From assembly GCA_023454395.1 (NCBI GenBank), contig JAEYFY010000375.1, positions 1 to 9,388 of the forward strand: 9,388 nucleotides of DNA, read 5' to 3'. The notes below the pieces were generated by a model. It ran no database searches, had not been told where the DNA came from, and saw only the letters and a list, made by a program, of their open reading frames with translations. Below are positions 1-7,101 of this stretch, piece by piece (the first letter of the stretch is position 1; every line of letters starts with the position of its first letter). The DNA comes from Pseudomonadota bacterium. Lineage in GTDB: Bacteria; Pseudomonadota; Gammaproteobacteria; Enterobacterales; Enterobacteriaceae. Made by a program: the position numbers and the translations under genes.

Positions 1-4
1 AAAC

Positions 5-1519
5 ATGTCGCAACAGCAACAAGGTGCGGAGCAGGCACCTGATTTAAATAACGAACTGCAAACACGCCGCGAAAAATTATCCGCTTTACGTGATAATGGT
101 AACGCATTCCCAAATGATTTCCGCAGAAATGCGCTGTCTGACGAATTACATCAAAAGTATGATGCAATGAGTGCAGAAGAGTTAGAAGCCGCAAATGTGG
201 AAGTTTCTATTGCAGGTCGTATGATGACTCGCCGTATTATGGGCAAGGCATCTTTCGCTACATTGCAAGACATGGGTGGTCGTATTCAGCTTTATGTTTC
301 TCGTGATGATTTACCAGAAGGTATCTATAACGAGCAATTTAAAAAATGGGATTTGGGCGATATCTTAGGGGCTAGTGGTCGTGTTTTTAAAACGAAAACG
401 GGTGAACTAAGTATTCATTGTCACGAAGTGCGTTTATTAACTAAAGCATTACGCCCATTACCGGATAAATTCCACGGTTTAGCTGACCAAGAAATGCGTT
501 ATCGTCAGCGCTATTTAGATCTGATCTCTAATGAAGAATCGCGTAAAACGTTCCAAATTCGTTCACAAGTTATGGCGGGTATCCGTCAATTTATGGTGAA
601 CAAAGGCTTTATGGAAGTTGAAACGCCAATGATGCAAACCATTCCTGGTGGAGCAAGTGCGCGTCCGTTTATTACGCACCATAATGCGTTAGATATCGAT
701 ATGTATCTGCGTATTGCACCTGAATTATATTTAAAACGTTTAGTTGTGGGTGGTTTTGATCGCGTATTCGAAATCAACCGTAACTTCCGTAACGAGGGTG
801 TATCACCACGTCATAACCCAGAGTTTACAATGATGGAACTCTATATGGCGTATGCAGATTACCGCGACTTGATTGAATTAACTGAAGAATTATTCCGTAC
901 ATTAACTGAAAATGTACTTGGCTCTTCATTAGTGAAATATGGTGATCAAGAGTTTGATTTTGGTAAACCTTTTGCCAAATTAACCATGAAAGAAGCTATC
1001 TGCAAATATCGTCCAGAAACCGAAATGGCTGATCTTGATGATATGGATAAAGCGGTTGCTATTGCTCAATCTATTGGTATTAAGATTGAGAAAAGCTGGG
1101 GCTTAGGTCGTGTTCAATGTGAAATTTTTGAAGAAGTTGCAGAAAGCCACTTAATTCAACCAACGTTCATTATTGAATACCCAGCAGAAGTTTCTCCACT
1201 GGCTCGTCGTAACGATGATAATCCATTTATCACTGACCGCTTCGAATTCTTTATTGGTGGTCGTGAAATTGGTAATGGTTTCTCAGAACTCAATGATGCA
1301 CAAGACCAAGCAGAGCGTTTTGAAGATCAAGTTCGCCAAAAAGAAGCGGGTGATGCAGAAGCTATGTTCTTCGACCATGACTATATCACGGCATTAGAAC
1401 ATGGTTTACCGCCAACAGCAGGTTTAGGTATTGGTATTGACCGTATGGTGATGTTATTTACTGACAGCCATACTATTCGTGATGTTATTTTATTCCCGGC
1501 AATGCGCCCTAATAAATAA
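5..1519 (+). CDS. lysS: Lysyl-tRNA synthetase, class II
   Basis: Charges tRNA-Lys with lysine in the cytoplasm, using ATP through a lysyl-adenylate. The 504-residue product aligns along its whole length with E. coli LysS (505 residues). An N-terminal OB-fold anticodon-binding domain covers roughly residues 65-150, including [14 protein letters not shown] at 71-84. The class II catalytic core follows: motif 1 around [10 protein letters not shown] (201-210), motif 2 with FRNEG (261-265) and the adjoining [15 protein letters not shown], and motif 3 GLGIGIDRM (473-481) with its conserved arginine at 480. The ATG at 5 gives the expected N-terminus (acidic and Gln-rich, then DLNNEL). Its ribosome binding site lies outside the window. 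In enterobacteria lysS directly follows prfB, so prfB is expected just upstream. The gene is intact and ends ahead of a strong terminator. lysS is chosen over the paralogue lysU because of the closer sequence match; that choice relies on memory of the family. Confidence 0.97.
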   Translation: MSQQQQGAEQAPDLNNELQTRREKLSALRDNGNAFPNDFRRNALSDELHQKYDAMSAEELEAANVEVSIAGRMMTRRIMGKASFATLQDMGGRIQLYVSRDDLPEGIYNEQFKKWDLGDILGASGRVFKTKTGELSIHCHEVRLLTKALRPLPDKFHGLADQEMRYRQRYLDLISNEESRKTFQIRSQVMAGIRQFMVNKGFMEVETPMMQTIPGGASARPFITHHNALDIDMYLRIAPELYLKRLVVGGFDRVFEINRNFRNEGVSPRHNPEFTMMELYMAYADYRDLIELTEELFRTLTENVLGSSLVKYGDQEFDFGKPFAKLTMKEAICKYRPETEMADLDDMDKAVAIAQSIGIKIEKSWGLGRVQCEIFEEVAESHLIQPTFIIEYPAEVSPLARRNDDNPFITDRFEFFIGGREIGNGFSELNDAQDQAERFEDQVRQKEAGDAEAMFFDHDYITALEHGLPPTAGLGIGIDRMVMLFTDSHTIRDVILFPAMRPNK

Positions 1520-1593
1520 TTGTTATTTTGAATAACTGCTATTTTAAATAAATGGTTAATTAGCGAATAACATTAACGAATATCGATATAGTT

Positions 1594-1626
1594 ATAAAGC
1601 CACCGAAAGGTGGCTTTATTATTTTT
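1594..1626 (+). terminator. Intrinsic terminator of lysS
   Basis: A perfect 11-bp stem (ATAAAGCCACC at 1594-1604 with its complement at 1609-1619) closes on a GAAA tetraloop and runs into a T-rich tail. It lies 74 bases after the lysS stop codon and points rightward. It separates lysS from the tRNA gene. Confidence 0.93.
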
Positions 1627-1684
1627 AAAAACAAATGGTTATCTTTTTTTCGATGATTAAATAATCATTTAAATAAGAAGGGGA

Positions 1685-1712
1685 TTGTCGTTCAATCAAG
1701 GAGGCGTATAAT
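1685..1712 (+). promoter_or_regulatory. Sigma-70 promoter of the tRNA-Gly gene
   Basis: A consensus -10 box TATAAT (1707-1712) follows a -35-like TTGTCG (1685-1690, 4 of 6 matches) at a 16-base spacing. Transcription would start near 1719, only about 8 bases before the mature tRNA 5' end, so the precursor leader would be very short. Confidence 0.75.
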
Positions 1713-1726
1713 CAGAAAAATCCAAT

Positions 1727-1800
1727 GCGGGCGTAGTTCAATGGTAGAACGAGAGCTTCCCAAGCTCTATACGAGGGTTCGATTCCCTTCGCCCGCTCCA
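1727..1800 (+). tRNA. glyU: tRNA-Gly (anticodon CCC)
   Basis: A 74-base tRNA with encoded CCA. The acceptor arm GCGGGCG pairs with CGCCCGC before TCCA. The D arm is GTTC/GAAC, the anticodon arm AGAGC/GCTCT encloses the loop TTCCCAA, and the T arm is AGGG-TTCGATT-CCCT. The anticodon CCC reads GGG codons. The sequence matches E. coli glyU as I recall it. It appears to be a single-tRNA transcription unit. No good hairpin terminator follows it directly. No duplicate of its 3' end is seen in the window, so there is no sign of an integrated element using it as an attachment site. Confidence 0.97.
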
Positions 1801-1912
1801 AATAATCTTTTCCTCAATATCATCTCAATACGCATTGTTTAAATCCTATTCCACTTATTTTATCAAGCCAATAAGTCAAATAATTAGTATAAAAATCCAA
1901 ATGTTAACCAAA

Positions 1913-1927
1913 TGATAATAATAGTTA
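1913..1927. promoter_or_regulatory. Second, imperfect Fur-box-like site
   Basis: TGATAAT-A-ATAGTTA matches the 7-1-7 Fur pattern (TGATAAT-N-ATTATCA) at 11 of 14 positions, with a perfect left arm. It starts 24 bases before the perfect box, so two Fur dimers could occupy the promoter region together. AT-rich background makes it weaker evidence than the perfect box. Confidence 0.55.
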
Positions 1928-1935
1928 TTATTATA

Positions 1936-1963
1936 TTGATAATTATTATCATTGGAGTATATT
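1936..1963 (+). promoter_or_regulatory. Promoter of the TonB receptor gene
   Basis: The -35 box TTGATA (1936-1941, 5 of 6) and -10 box TATATT (1958-1963, 5 of 6) are 16 bases apart. Transcription would start near 1970, giving a leader of about 184 bases. The perfect Fur box covers the -35 box and most of the spacer, the usual geometry for repression. Confidence 0.7.
1937..1951. promoter_or_regulatory. Fur box, perfect 7-1-7 inverted repeat
   Basis: TGATAAT-T-ATTATCA is an exact match to the 7-1-7 Fur operator pattern and an exact inverted repeat. It overlaps the -35 element of the receptor promoter, so Fe2+-Fur should repress the downstream gene when iron is plentiful. Confidence 0.88.
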
Positions 1964-1966
1964 CCT

Positions 1967-1993
1967 ATTCCTTAAATAAACCATTAAAGGAAT
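1967..1993 (+). other. Stem-loop at the predicted 5' end of the receptor mRNA
   Basis: ATTCCTT (1967-1973) pairs with AAGGAAT (1987-1993). After one A-A mismatch, AAT pairs with ATT, leaving a 5-base loop. It begins almost exactly at the predicted transcription start, a position where hairpins can protect mRNA from decay. The function is inferred only from position. Confidence 0.4.
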
Positions 1994-2153
1994 ATAACCC
2001 TATAAATAATATAGCTATTTTATTTTTCTATTGTTTAAAAAGCTAATAGTTATTCAAATTTATTAGATAAATGACAGATTAATTTTTAACATTCATCAGG
2101 TTACTTGATGATATAAAACGATTGATAGTTGATAAGTGAAAGGCATTAGTTAA

Positions 2154-4418
2154 ATGATATTTCAAGCAAAAAAAAACATAATAACCTTAGTTATTTTATG
2201 CACATCAACGTCATCTTTAGCCAGCCAAAATACGCCAGCAAATCAAGAAGACAAACTTGTTGTTACCGCAAATAAAACTAAAACAGATATTAAACAGATT
2301 AATACAAAAGACATTAGTACGATAAGAGGAACTACTAATTCAGATATCTTTGCTAATGAAACATCGCTTCAAAGTAATAATTCTAGAAATGAAGCGGGAG
2401 CGCTTGATATTGGTATTCGTGGGTTACAAGGAAATGGCCGTGTTCCTATTATTATTGATGGAAGTCTACAATCAACGAATACATGGCGGGGTTATCAAGG
2501 AAGTTCAGATCGAACATATATTGATTCTGATTTGATTGATACTATCGAAATAGAAAAAGGTGCTTCCATGAGTAAATTCTCGGGGGGCGCGATTGGTGGA
2601 ACAGTTAAGTTAAAAACCATTTCAGCAAATAGTATTATTCCTCAAGGTGATCAAGTTGGCTTTCTATTTAAAGGCAGCCTTTATAATAATAATGTTAGAC
2701 CTACTATTGGCTCAAATGAGAAAGAAGAAGGCAACTATCGACCATCAACTGATTTAAAAAGTACCCATTTTAATAATGGTGCTTATACCGCGGGTGTTGC
2801 TTATCGAAATGAAAAATTCGATTTCTTAATGGCTTATAGTGATCGTACACAGGGTAACTTTGTTGCGGGTAAGCATGGTTATGACAAATATAGGCTAGCA
2901 GATTCACCGATTAAACCTGGACAGGAAGTTGTTAATACCAGTTATGACAGTCAGTCAACTTTACTGAAGTCCAATATCTATTTTAATCCTTACTCCAGTT
3001 TAGAAATTAACTACCGCCATCATGAACAAAGAGCGGGTGAAGTTCTTGCTGCTTATTGGTATCAATCTGATGGACAAATGTCACAATGGACATTAGGTAG
3101 CGCCAGAATAGATACAACGTCTGTAAACTACTCTTATAAACCAGAGTCGATTTTAGTGGATATGAATATCGGCGTATGGTGGACCAAAGGAAAATTTAAT
3201 CAAAGAAATGGTTTAACAGATGATGTTTCTGCTCATTATGGTGATCAATACAAACATAAATACAGTGACGAACGAATTGGTTTTAATATCGAAAATACGT
3301 CACAGCTTGCTAATAAGCCAATAGATATTACTTATGGTATTGAGTATATGGCTCAAACAACAAAACCATTAACTAAAAGGTATGAATCTAATTGGAGCCC
3401 AGAGGGGATAACGCAAGGCAGAGAACTATTTACGGCAAATCGCAATGCAAAAGGAATAACCAGCTCACTATTTACCAATATTGCTTATAAAGGTAAATGG
3501 ATTGATACATTGGGCGGTTGGCGTATTCATTCCTTTAAAGTTGAAGATCATATTGCTGGAAAAACAACAACCTATGGACCTAAAAATGATTTCTTTGGTG
3601 AGATACGTTTCCATGTGACACCAGATTTAGATCTTTATAGCAAATATTCAGATACTTATAGAGAGCCGAGTTTATTTGAAAGCTCTGTATCAGATCAAAC
3701 CTATTCTTATAACCCTAAGTATCCGATTAAACCTGAAAATGCGCGATCTTTCGAAGTAGGTATCCATTTAGATAAAGATAATCTTATTTTTGATGAAGAT
3801 AATACGTCATTACGTATTGCTTATTTCAATAATGATATTAAAAATTATCTTTCTCAAGGGGTAAATCCAAATGGTGGATATTATCCTGAGTCTTACGTTG
3901 TCACTAAGAATTACGATAAATTTAAATTATCAGGTTATGAAGTTGAATTAAAATATGATTCAAATTATCTATTTGGTTCAGTTGATGCGACTTTCTATAA
4001 TAAAGCCGATCTATGTTCAAAAGCTGAAATGGAATTAGGTCACCTTGAATCAGCCTGTAATTCTGTTGGTTTTGCATGGGGATTATCACCTTCAAGAATA
4101 CCACCAGAGAAAATTTTCTCAGGGATTGCGGGTATTAAAATGTTTGATCAAAAATTACAGACAGGCGTTAGGGTTCGTTATAATTCAGGAAAAGATTACC
4201 CTCAAAAATGGTTAGTCGGTACGGCTGCGGCTCCTGTTCAGAAACTATATTCATCAACAACTGTCGATCTTTTTGGTAAGTACGCATTAAGAAAAAATAT
4301 CAACTTCACATTTAATATTGATAACTTAACGAATCGTTATACATTTGATCCTGGTACGGTTATTTATATGCCAATTCCTGGACGTACTGTTAGATTAGGG
4401 ATAGAAACAACCTTCTAA
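2154..4418 (+). CDS. TonB-dependent outer-membrane receptor, haem/haemoglobin type
   Basis: A 754-residue outer-membrane transporter powered by TonB-ExbBD. An N-terminal signal peptide is likely cut after SLA near residue 23. DKLVVTA (33-39) is a clear TonB box. The plug domain covers about 45-160, with DIGIRGLQGNGRVPIIIDG at 85-103 and IEIEKGASMSKFSGGAIGG at 131-149. A beta-barrel fills the rest and ends in the usual terminal phenylalanine (RLGIETTF). The barrel holds YREPSLFE (502-509) and NPKY (520-523), which look like degenerate FRAP and NPNL boxes of haem/haemoglobin receptors. The histidine expected between those boxes is absent. Two cysteines (621, 635) could form a disulfide, probably in a surface loop. 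The Fur box upstream supports an iron-uptake role. No ABC transporter or haem-processing gene is adjacent, so it would rely on uptake genes elsewhere. The TonB-receptor call is very firm; haem or haemoglobin as ligand is an inference, and a siderophore remains possible. Confidence 0.93.
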   Translation: MIFQAKKNIITLVILCTSTSSLASQNTPANQEDKLVVTANKTKTDIKQINTKDISTIRGTTNSDIFANETSLQSNNSRNEAGALDIGIRGLQGNGRVPIIIDGSLQSTNTWRGYQGSSDRTYIDSDLIDTIEIEKGASMSKFSGGAIGGTVKLKTISANSIIPQGDQVGFLFKGSLYNNNVRPTIGSNEKEEGNYRPSTDLKSTHFNNGAYTAGVAYRNEKFDFLMAYSDRTQGNFVAGKHGYDKYRLADSPIKPGQEVVNTSYDSQSTLLKSNIYFNPYSSLEINYRHHEQRAGEVLAAYWYQSDGQMSQWTLGSARIDTTSVNYSYKPESILVDMNIGVWWTKGKFNQRNGLTDDVSAHYGDQYKHKYSDERIGFNIENTSQLANKPIDITYGIEYMAQTTKPLTKRYESNWSPEGITQGRELFTANRNAKGITSSLFTNIAYKGKWIDTLGGWRIHSFKVEDHIAGKTTTYGPKNDFFGEIRFHVTPDLDLYSKYSDTYREPSLFESSVSDQTYSYNPKYPIKPENARSFEVGIHLDKDNLIFDEDNTSLRIAYFNNDIKNYLSQGVNPNGGYYPESYVVTKNYDKFKLSGYEVELKYDSNYLFGSVDATFYNKADLCSKAEMELGHLESACNSVGFAWGLSPSRIPPEKIFSGIAGIKMFDQKLQTGVRVRYNSGKDYPQKWLVGTAAAPVQKLYSSTTVDLFGKYALRKNINFTFNIDNLTNRYTFDPGTVIYMPIPGRTVRLGIETTF

Positions 4419-4430
4419 CGATAAAATATG

Positions 4431-4466
4431 ATCACCTCAGATTTGTTATAATTTGAGGTGATTTTT
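4431..4466 (+). terminator. Intrinsic terminator of the TonB receptor gene
   Basis: ATCACCTCA (4431-4439) pairs perfectly with TGAGGTGAT (4454-4462), extendable by G-T and A-T pairs towards a short loop, followed by a run of T. It starts 13 bases after the stop codon. Confidence 0.92.
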
Positions 4467-4711
4467 ATTGAGTTAATTATTTAAGAATATTCTAAAGCTC
4501 ATTTTCCCTTCAACTATCCTTTTATTTTTTTAATGCTTCTTATTTATTTTTCAATTCACTGTTTTTATGGCGTATTGATTTTATAGAACTTTATTTTTTT
4601 TATATCAAATTATAAAAAATGATAGATAAGTAACGTTTTTGCTTCTTTTGTCTAACTCTTTTTATGTATAGAAAATAAAAAACCAATTTATAAAAAACTT
4701 TAGTAAAAAAT

Positions 4712-4738
4712 TAAAATAAATTGAAAAACTGTCGATAA
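4712..4738 (+). promoter_or_regulatory. Sigma-28 (FliA) promoter of the chemoreceptor gene
   Basis: TAAA (4712-4715), exactly 15 bases, then GTCGATAA (4731-4738) matches the enterobacterial FliA consensus TAAA-N15-GCCGATAA with a single mismatch. Transcription would start near 4745, about 46 bases before the chosen ATG. This places the gene in the late flagellar class with other chemotaxis receptors. Confidence 0.85.
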
Positions 4739-4749
4739 GAGTACATTAC

Positions 4750-4761
4750 GCCCTATTGGGC
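4750..4761 (+). other. Small GC hairpin in the chemoreceptor leader
   Basis: GCCC-TATT-GGGC forms a 4-bp G+C stem with a 4-base loop in otherwise AT-rich DNA, just after the predicted FliA start and about 29 bases before the ATG. It may stabilise the mRNA 5' end. No function can be shown. Confidence 0.35.
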
Positions 4762-4790
4762 TTACTTTATCTTGTTAGTTGAGAAATTCG

Positions 4791-6341
4791 ATGCAGAAAC
4801 TTCGTAACATTACTATTCGTCTGATGCTGATAATCATATTGGGGACTTTATGTGTGTTATTTGGCGGTGTTAGTCTTTATAGCGCATGGTCACTATCACA
4901 AATATCTCAAGGCAATCAATCTGATAATCAAATAATAAAACAAATGGCTGCACTCAGTCAGGGAAATGATCAGTATTTTCGATTCACGTCTCGACTAAAT
5001 CGTCTCATTGATGAAAAAGCAGAAGGCAAAGATGTCGATTTTACCCAAGTACAATTGGCGATGGAAAATATGGAAAAACAGATTGAGTATATGAAATCTG
5101 TTTCTCCAGGACCTATGGATGCAAAAGTATCAAAAGAACTTATGGACGTATGGCAAGCGCTTTTTGAACAAGGCGTAAAAAAGCAGATGGAATTAGCGCT
5201 CAATGGCACTATCGAGCAATATACACATCATGCAAAAAATGTAACACCTGCATTGAGTCGCGAATTAGGCAATGTAAGCGAAAACTTTAATCATGTCGCA
5301 AATATAAAAATTGATAATACGATTGAAGAAGTGGATAAGCTTATTGAAGTGACACAAATTGTTATTGTTATTAGTGCCATTTTAGGGGCAATTATTCTGT
5401 TCCTCACCGATCGCTATTTAGCCGTTATGTTACAAAAACCACTCGAAAATATTCGCCAACATTTTGTGAAAATTACAGAAGGTGATCTAAGTCAGCCACT
5501 AGAACCTTTTGGTAATAACTGTGCAGGGCGATTAATACCGTTATTAAATGATATGCAAAATAGTTTGCATGAAGCGGTAAGTACGATCCGAATGGGAAGT
5601 GACAGTATTTATCGTGGTGCTTCTGAAATAGCCAAAGGGAATAATGATTTAGCTTCTCGTACAGAAGAGCAAGCAACAGCATTAGAACAAACAGCAGCAA
5701 GTATGGAAGAGATAACAGCGGCTGTGAACCAGAACATGGAACATGCTTATCAAGCAAGAGAATTGGCTGAAGTTGCATCAGTGACTGTTGAAAAAGGCAA
5801 TGAATTAGCTGAATCTGTTGTGACAACAATGGATGGGATCTCTAATAGTTCAAGCAAAATTGCAGATATCATCAATGTCATTAATAACATTGCGTTTCAA
5901 ACCAATATACTCGCTTTAAATGCATCAGTAGAAGCGGCAAGAGCAGGAGCACATGGCCGAGGATTTATGGTTGTCGCCAATGAAGTGCGTAATTTAGCCG
6001 GAGATAGTGCCAAAGCGGCTAAAGAGATTGAAGTTCTTATTGCTGATTCCACCGCCCGTGTAAAAAAGGGGGCAAAATTAGTCAGTGATATGGAAAATAC
6101 GATGGAAGACATTTTGACGGGCGTTAAACAGGTAACGTCAATAATGAAAGAAATCACTATTGCATCTGAAGAGCAAAGTAAAGGTATTGGTCAAGTGAGT
6201 GTGGCGATTACTCAAATGGATGGTGTAACACAACAGAATGCCTCTTTAGTTGAACAAGTCTCAGCCGCAGCCATTTCATTAGAAAGACAAACCGAAGAAT
6301 TACAGTTATCGGTACAAAAGTTTAATCTTGCTCATCGTTAA
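4791..6341 (+). CDS. Methyl-accepting chemotaxis protein
   Basis: A 516-residue inner-membrane chemoreceptor that controls CheA through CheW. TM1 is about 12-34, the periplasmic ligand domain about 35-187 (Tar/Tsr-type four-helix bundle by length and layout), TM2 188-206, HAMP about 207-260, then the cytoplasmic coiled coil. The tip at 362-395 is almost the same as Tsr: F369, I373, L376, N377, E381, R384 and V394 match Tsr trimer-contact residues 373 to 398. Likely methylation sites by alignment with Tsr are E293, Q300, E307 and Q489. The C-terminus is NLAHR, so the NWETF/NWESF pentapeptide that tethers CheR/CheB is missing, as in low-abundance receptors. Of the three Tsr ligand arginines only the LNR one (R71) seems kept, so serine sensing is not supported; the ligand is unknown. 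ATG 4791 (GAG at 4781-4783) is preferred over TTG 4779, which has no ribosome binding site. The FliA promoter fits the role. Confidence 0.95.
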   Translation: MQKLRNITIRLMLIIILGTLCVLFGGVSLYSAWSLSQISQGNQSDNQIIKQMAALSQGNDQYFRFTSRLNRLIDEKAEGKDVDFTQVQLAMENMEKQIEYMKSVSPGPMDAKVSKELMDVWQALFEQGVKKQMELALNGTIEQYTHHAKNVTPALSRELGNVSENFNHVANIKIDNTIEEVDKLIEVTQIVIVISAILGAIILFLTDRYLAVMLQKPLENIRQHFVKITEGDLSQPLEPFGNNCAGRLIPLLNDMQNSLHEAVSTIRMGSDSIYRGASEIAKGNNDLASRTEEQATALEQTAASMEEITAAVNQNMEHAYQARELAEVASVTVEKGNELAESVVTTMDGISNSSSKIADIINVINNIAFQTNILALNASVEAARAGAHGRGFMVVANEVRNLAGDSAKAAKEIEVLIADSTARVKKGAKLVSDMENTMEDILTGVKQVTSIMKEITIASEEQSKGIGQVSVAITQMDGVTQQNASLVEQVSAAAISLERQTEELQLSVQKFNLAHR

Positions 6342-6361
6342 TAGAGAAAAAATTTATAAAG

Positions 6362-6402
6362 TATGTGTCTAAGGTGGTAAGTTCTTACTCGTTAGACGCA
6401 TA
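6362..6402. other. Long stem-loop downstream of the chemoreceptor gene
   Basis: An 11-pair outer stem (6362-6372 with 6392-6402, one G-T pair on the + strand) carries an internal loop and an inner GTAA/TTAC stem closed by GTTC. It starts 20 bases after the stop codon. No T-run follows on the + strand, and on the - strand a T-run comes only after about 10 bases. It may mark an mRNA 3' end or a Rho-dependent boundary. Confidence 0.45.
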
Positions 6403-6452
6403 AACATCATAAATCTAAAGTTTTCATTATTATCCGAATTAGCGAGCCATAA

Positions 6453-6495
6453 ATAATCACATTATTTTGTTTATACTTAATCAATCAGTGATTAT
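6453..6495. repeat. Inverted repeat with 8-bp arms
   Basis: ATAATCAC (6453-6460) and GTGATTAT (6488-6495) are exact inverted repeats 27 bases apart, between the chemoreceptor and the first small leftward gene. The wide spacing and AT-rich setting make chance a real possibility. Confidence 0.3.
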
Positions 6496-6540
6496 GTTAA
6501 AGTTTGAAGCGATTTGATTTTTTAAAGATGTAGATATAAA

Positions 6541-6570
6541 TCCTCTCTAATATAAATAATAAAGAGAGGG
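6541..6570 (-). terminator. Probable terminator of the 67-residue protein gene
   Basis: CCTCTCT (6542-6548) pairs exactly with AGAGAGG (6563-6569) around a 14-base loop. Read leftward, it lies 25 bases after the stop codon of the small gene and is followed by the T-rich ATTTATAT. The loop is large and the T-tract is interrupted, so efficiency is uncertain. Confidence 0.5.
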
Positions 6571-6594
6571 TGTTGAAGAATGATAATTTAATGC

Positions 6595-6798
6595 TTAGAG
6601 TATTTTTTTTATATATTGTTCGGTCTTACTTATAATATCTTGGTATTGAGGATGTTCGATGTAAGCATCATTGACGGTCTTATTTATGTCATGGATCACT
6701 ATTTCTTTTTGTTTATCTGTCAAAGTCAATAACAAGGCTTTTAGAACAACTTTTACTGCTGCAATTTCATACTCTATATTGACAACTTTTTTTTCCAT
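6595..6798 (-). CDS. 67-residue IraP/DUF2594-like small protein, copy 1
   Basis: A small, charged, predicted all-helical cytoplasmic protein with no signal peptide or membrane segment. Residues 8-35 (IEYEIAAVKVVLKALLLTLT and on) form an amphipathic, probably coiled-coil helix. The C-terminus TEQYIKKIL resembles the end of E. coli IraP (DYVKKLL), and the central helix resembles IraP VEALEIIVTAML. IraP protects the stress sigma factor RpoS by blocking the adapter RssB. The YecF/DUF2594 family has a similar pattern, so the family call is tentative. It aligns without gaps to the neighbour at 7102-7311, with 29 of 67 positions identical, so the two arose by duplication. The start is well supported: GAGG lies 5 bases before the ATG. 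A large gap and a hairpin separate it from copy 2, so the two are probably transcribed separately. Confidence 0.75.
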   Translation of the reverse strand: MEKKVVNIEYEIAAVKVVLKALLLTLTDKQKEIVIHDINKTVNDAYIEHPQYQDIISKTEQYIKKIL

Positions 6799-6848
6799 AA
6801 GATCCTCAAAAGAAAGACAATTTATTGCTGTGTGATAAATTATTTTTT

Positions 6849-6877
6849 ATATTAATTAATTGTTTAATTAAATCCAA
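6849..6877 (-). promoter_or_regulatory. Possible promoter of the 67-residue protein gene
   Basis: Read leftward, TTGGAT (-35, 6872-6877) and TAATAT (-10, 6849-6854) are 17 bases apart and would start transcription about 44 bases before the ATG. Each box matches consensus at only 4 of 6 positions in AT-rich DNA, so this is a weak prediction. Confidence 0.35.
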
Positions 6878-7045
6878 GAAAAAATTAAATAGACAAGAAA
6901 ATATACAATGTTGTCGCATTTTTCATTAAACAATAAATGTGAGGATATTTGAGATGAGGAAAATAGACACTCAGTAAATTTAACTTAGTGCTATGTAAAT
7001 GAAAGGAAAATCACAGTATGTCTTATACAAAATAATCAATAGGAT

Positions 7046-7087
7046 GCTATTAGCACCCTATAAAAATTAGGGTATAAATTTAATAGC
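7046..7087 (-). terminator. Two-tier hairpin downstream of the 69-residue protein gene
   Basis: An outer 7-bp stem (GCTATTA 7046-7052 with TAATAGC 7081-7087) encloses an inner 6-bp stem (ACCCTA 7055-7060 with TAGGGT 7068-7073) and a 7-base loop. It begins 14 bases after the stop codon of copy 2, read leftward. There is no T-run after it, so it may be a processed mRNA end rather than a true intrinsic terminator. Confidence 0.45.
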
Positions 7088-7101
7088 AAATATCGTTTTC
7101 A

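Larger units (their letters stand above)
1801..2153. other. 353-bp control region between tRNA-Gly and the TonB receptor
   Basis: No gene is seen on either strand; the only reading frames are a few codons long. The region holds the Fur-box array and promoter (1913-1963), a stem-loop at the predicted mRNA 5' end (1967-1993), and a long AT-rich leader leading to a modest ribosome binding site (GAAAGG at 2138-2143, 10 bases before the ATG at 2154). Confidence 0.8.
4419..4790. other. 372-bp intergenic region before the chemoreceptor gene
   Basis: No gene is seen. It contains the receptor terminator at its left end, about 240 bp of very AT-rich DNA with no recognisable element, then the sigma-28 promoter (4712-4738) and a short G+C hairpin in the leader (4750-4761). 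Confidence 0.75.
6799..7101. other. 303-bp gap between the two small paralogous genes
   Basis: No convincing gene is present. It holds the possible promoter of copy 1 at its left and a two-tier hairpin (7046-7087) downstream of copy 2 at its right. Two very short rightward frames (7 codons at 6954 after GAGGA, 5 codons at 7018 after AAGGA) have ribosome-binding-site-like sequence but stop at once. Nothing else recognisable is seen. Confidence 0.6.

Noticed and set aside
1173..1397. 74-codon + strand frame within lysS, and a similar one at 2350-2535 in the receptor gene
   Set aside because: Both are out-of-frame shadows of intact, conserved genes, with no ribosome binding site or domain support.
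2199..2201. Cysteine at residue 16 of the TonB receptor as a lipidation site
   Set aside because: The preceding VIL does not form a proper lipobox, and TonB receptors are not lipoproteins; a normal signal-peptidase I site follows at SLA.
4779..4790. TTG start that would lengthen the chemoreceptor by 4 residues
   Set aside because: There is no ribosome binding site before it, and the ATG at 4791 gives a standard chemoreceptor N-terminus with a GAG at suitable spacing.
5473..5829. 118-codon frame on the - strand inside the chemoreceptor gene
   Set aside because: It lies wholly antisense to a well-conserved gene and its product has no recognisable domain. The same applies to the - strand frames at 586-777, 3922-4104, 4970-5209 and 5897-6157.
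6954..7035. Two tiny rightward frames (7 and 5 codons) after GAGGA- and AAGGA-type sequences
   Set aside because: They are too short to judge, have no promoter that can be defended, and purine-rich tracts are common in this AT-rich DNA.
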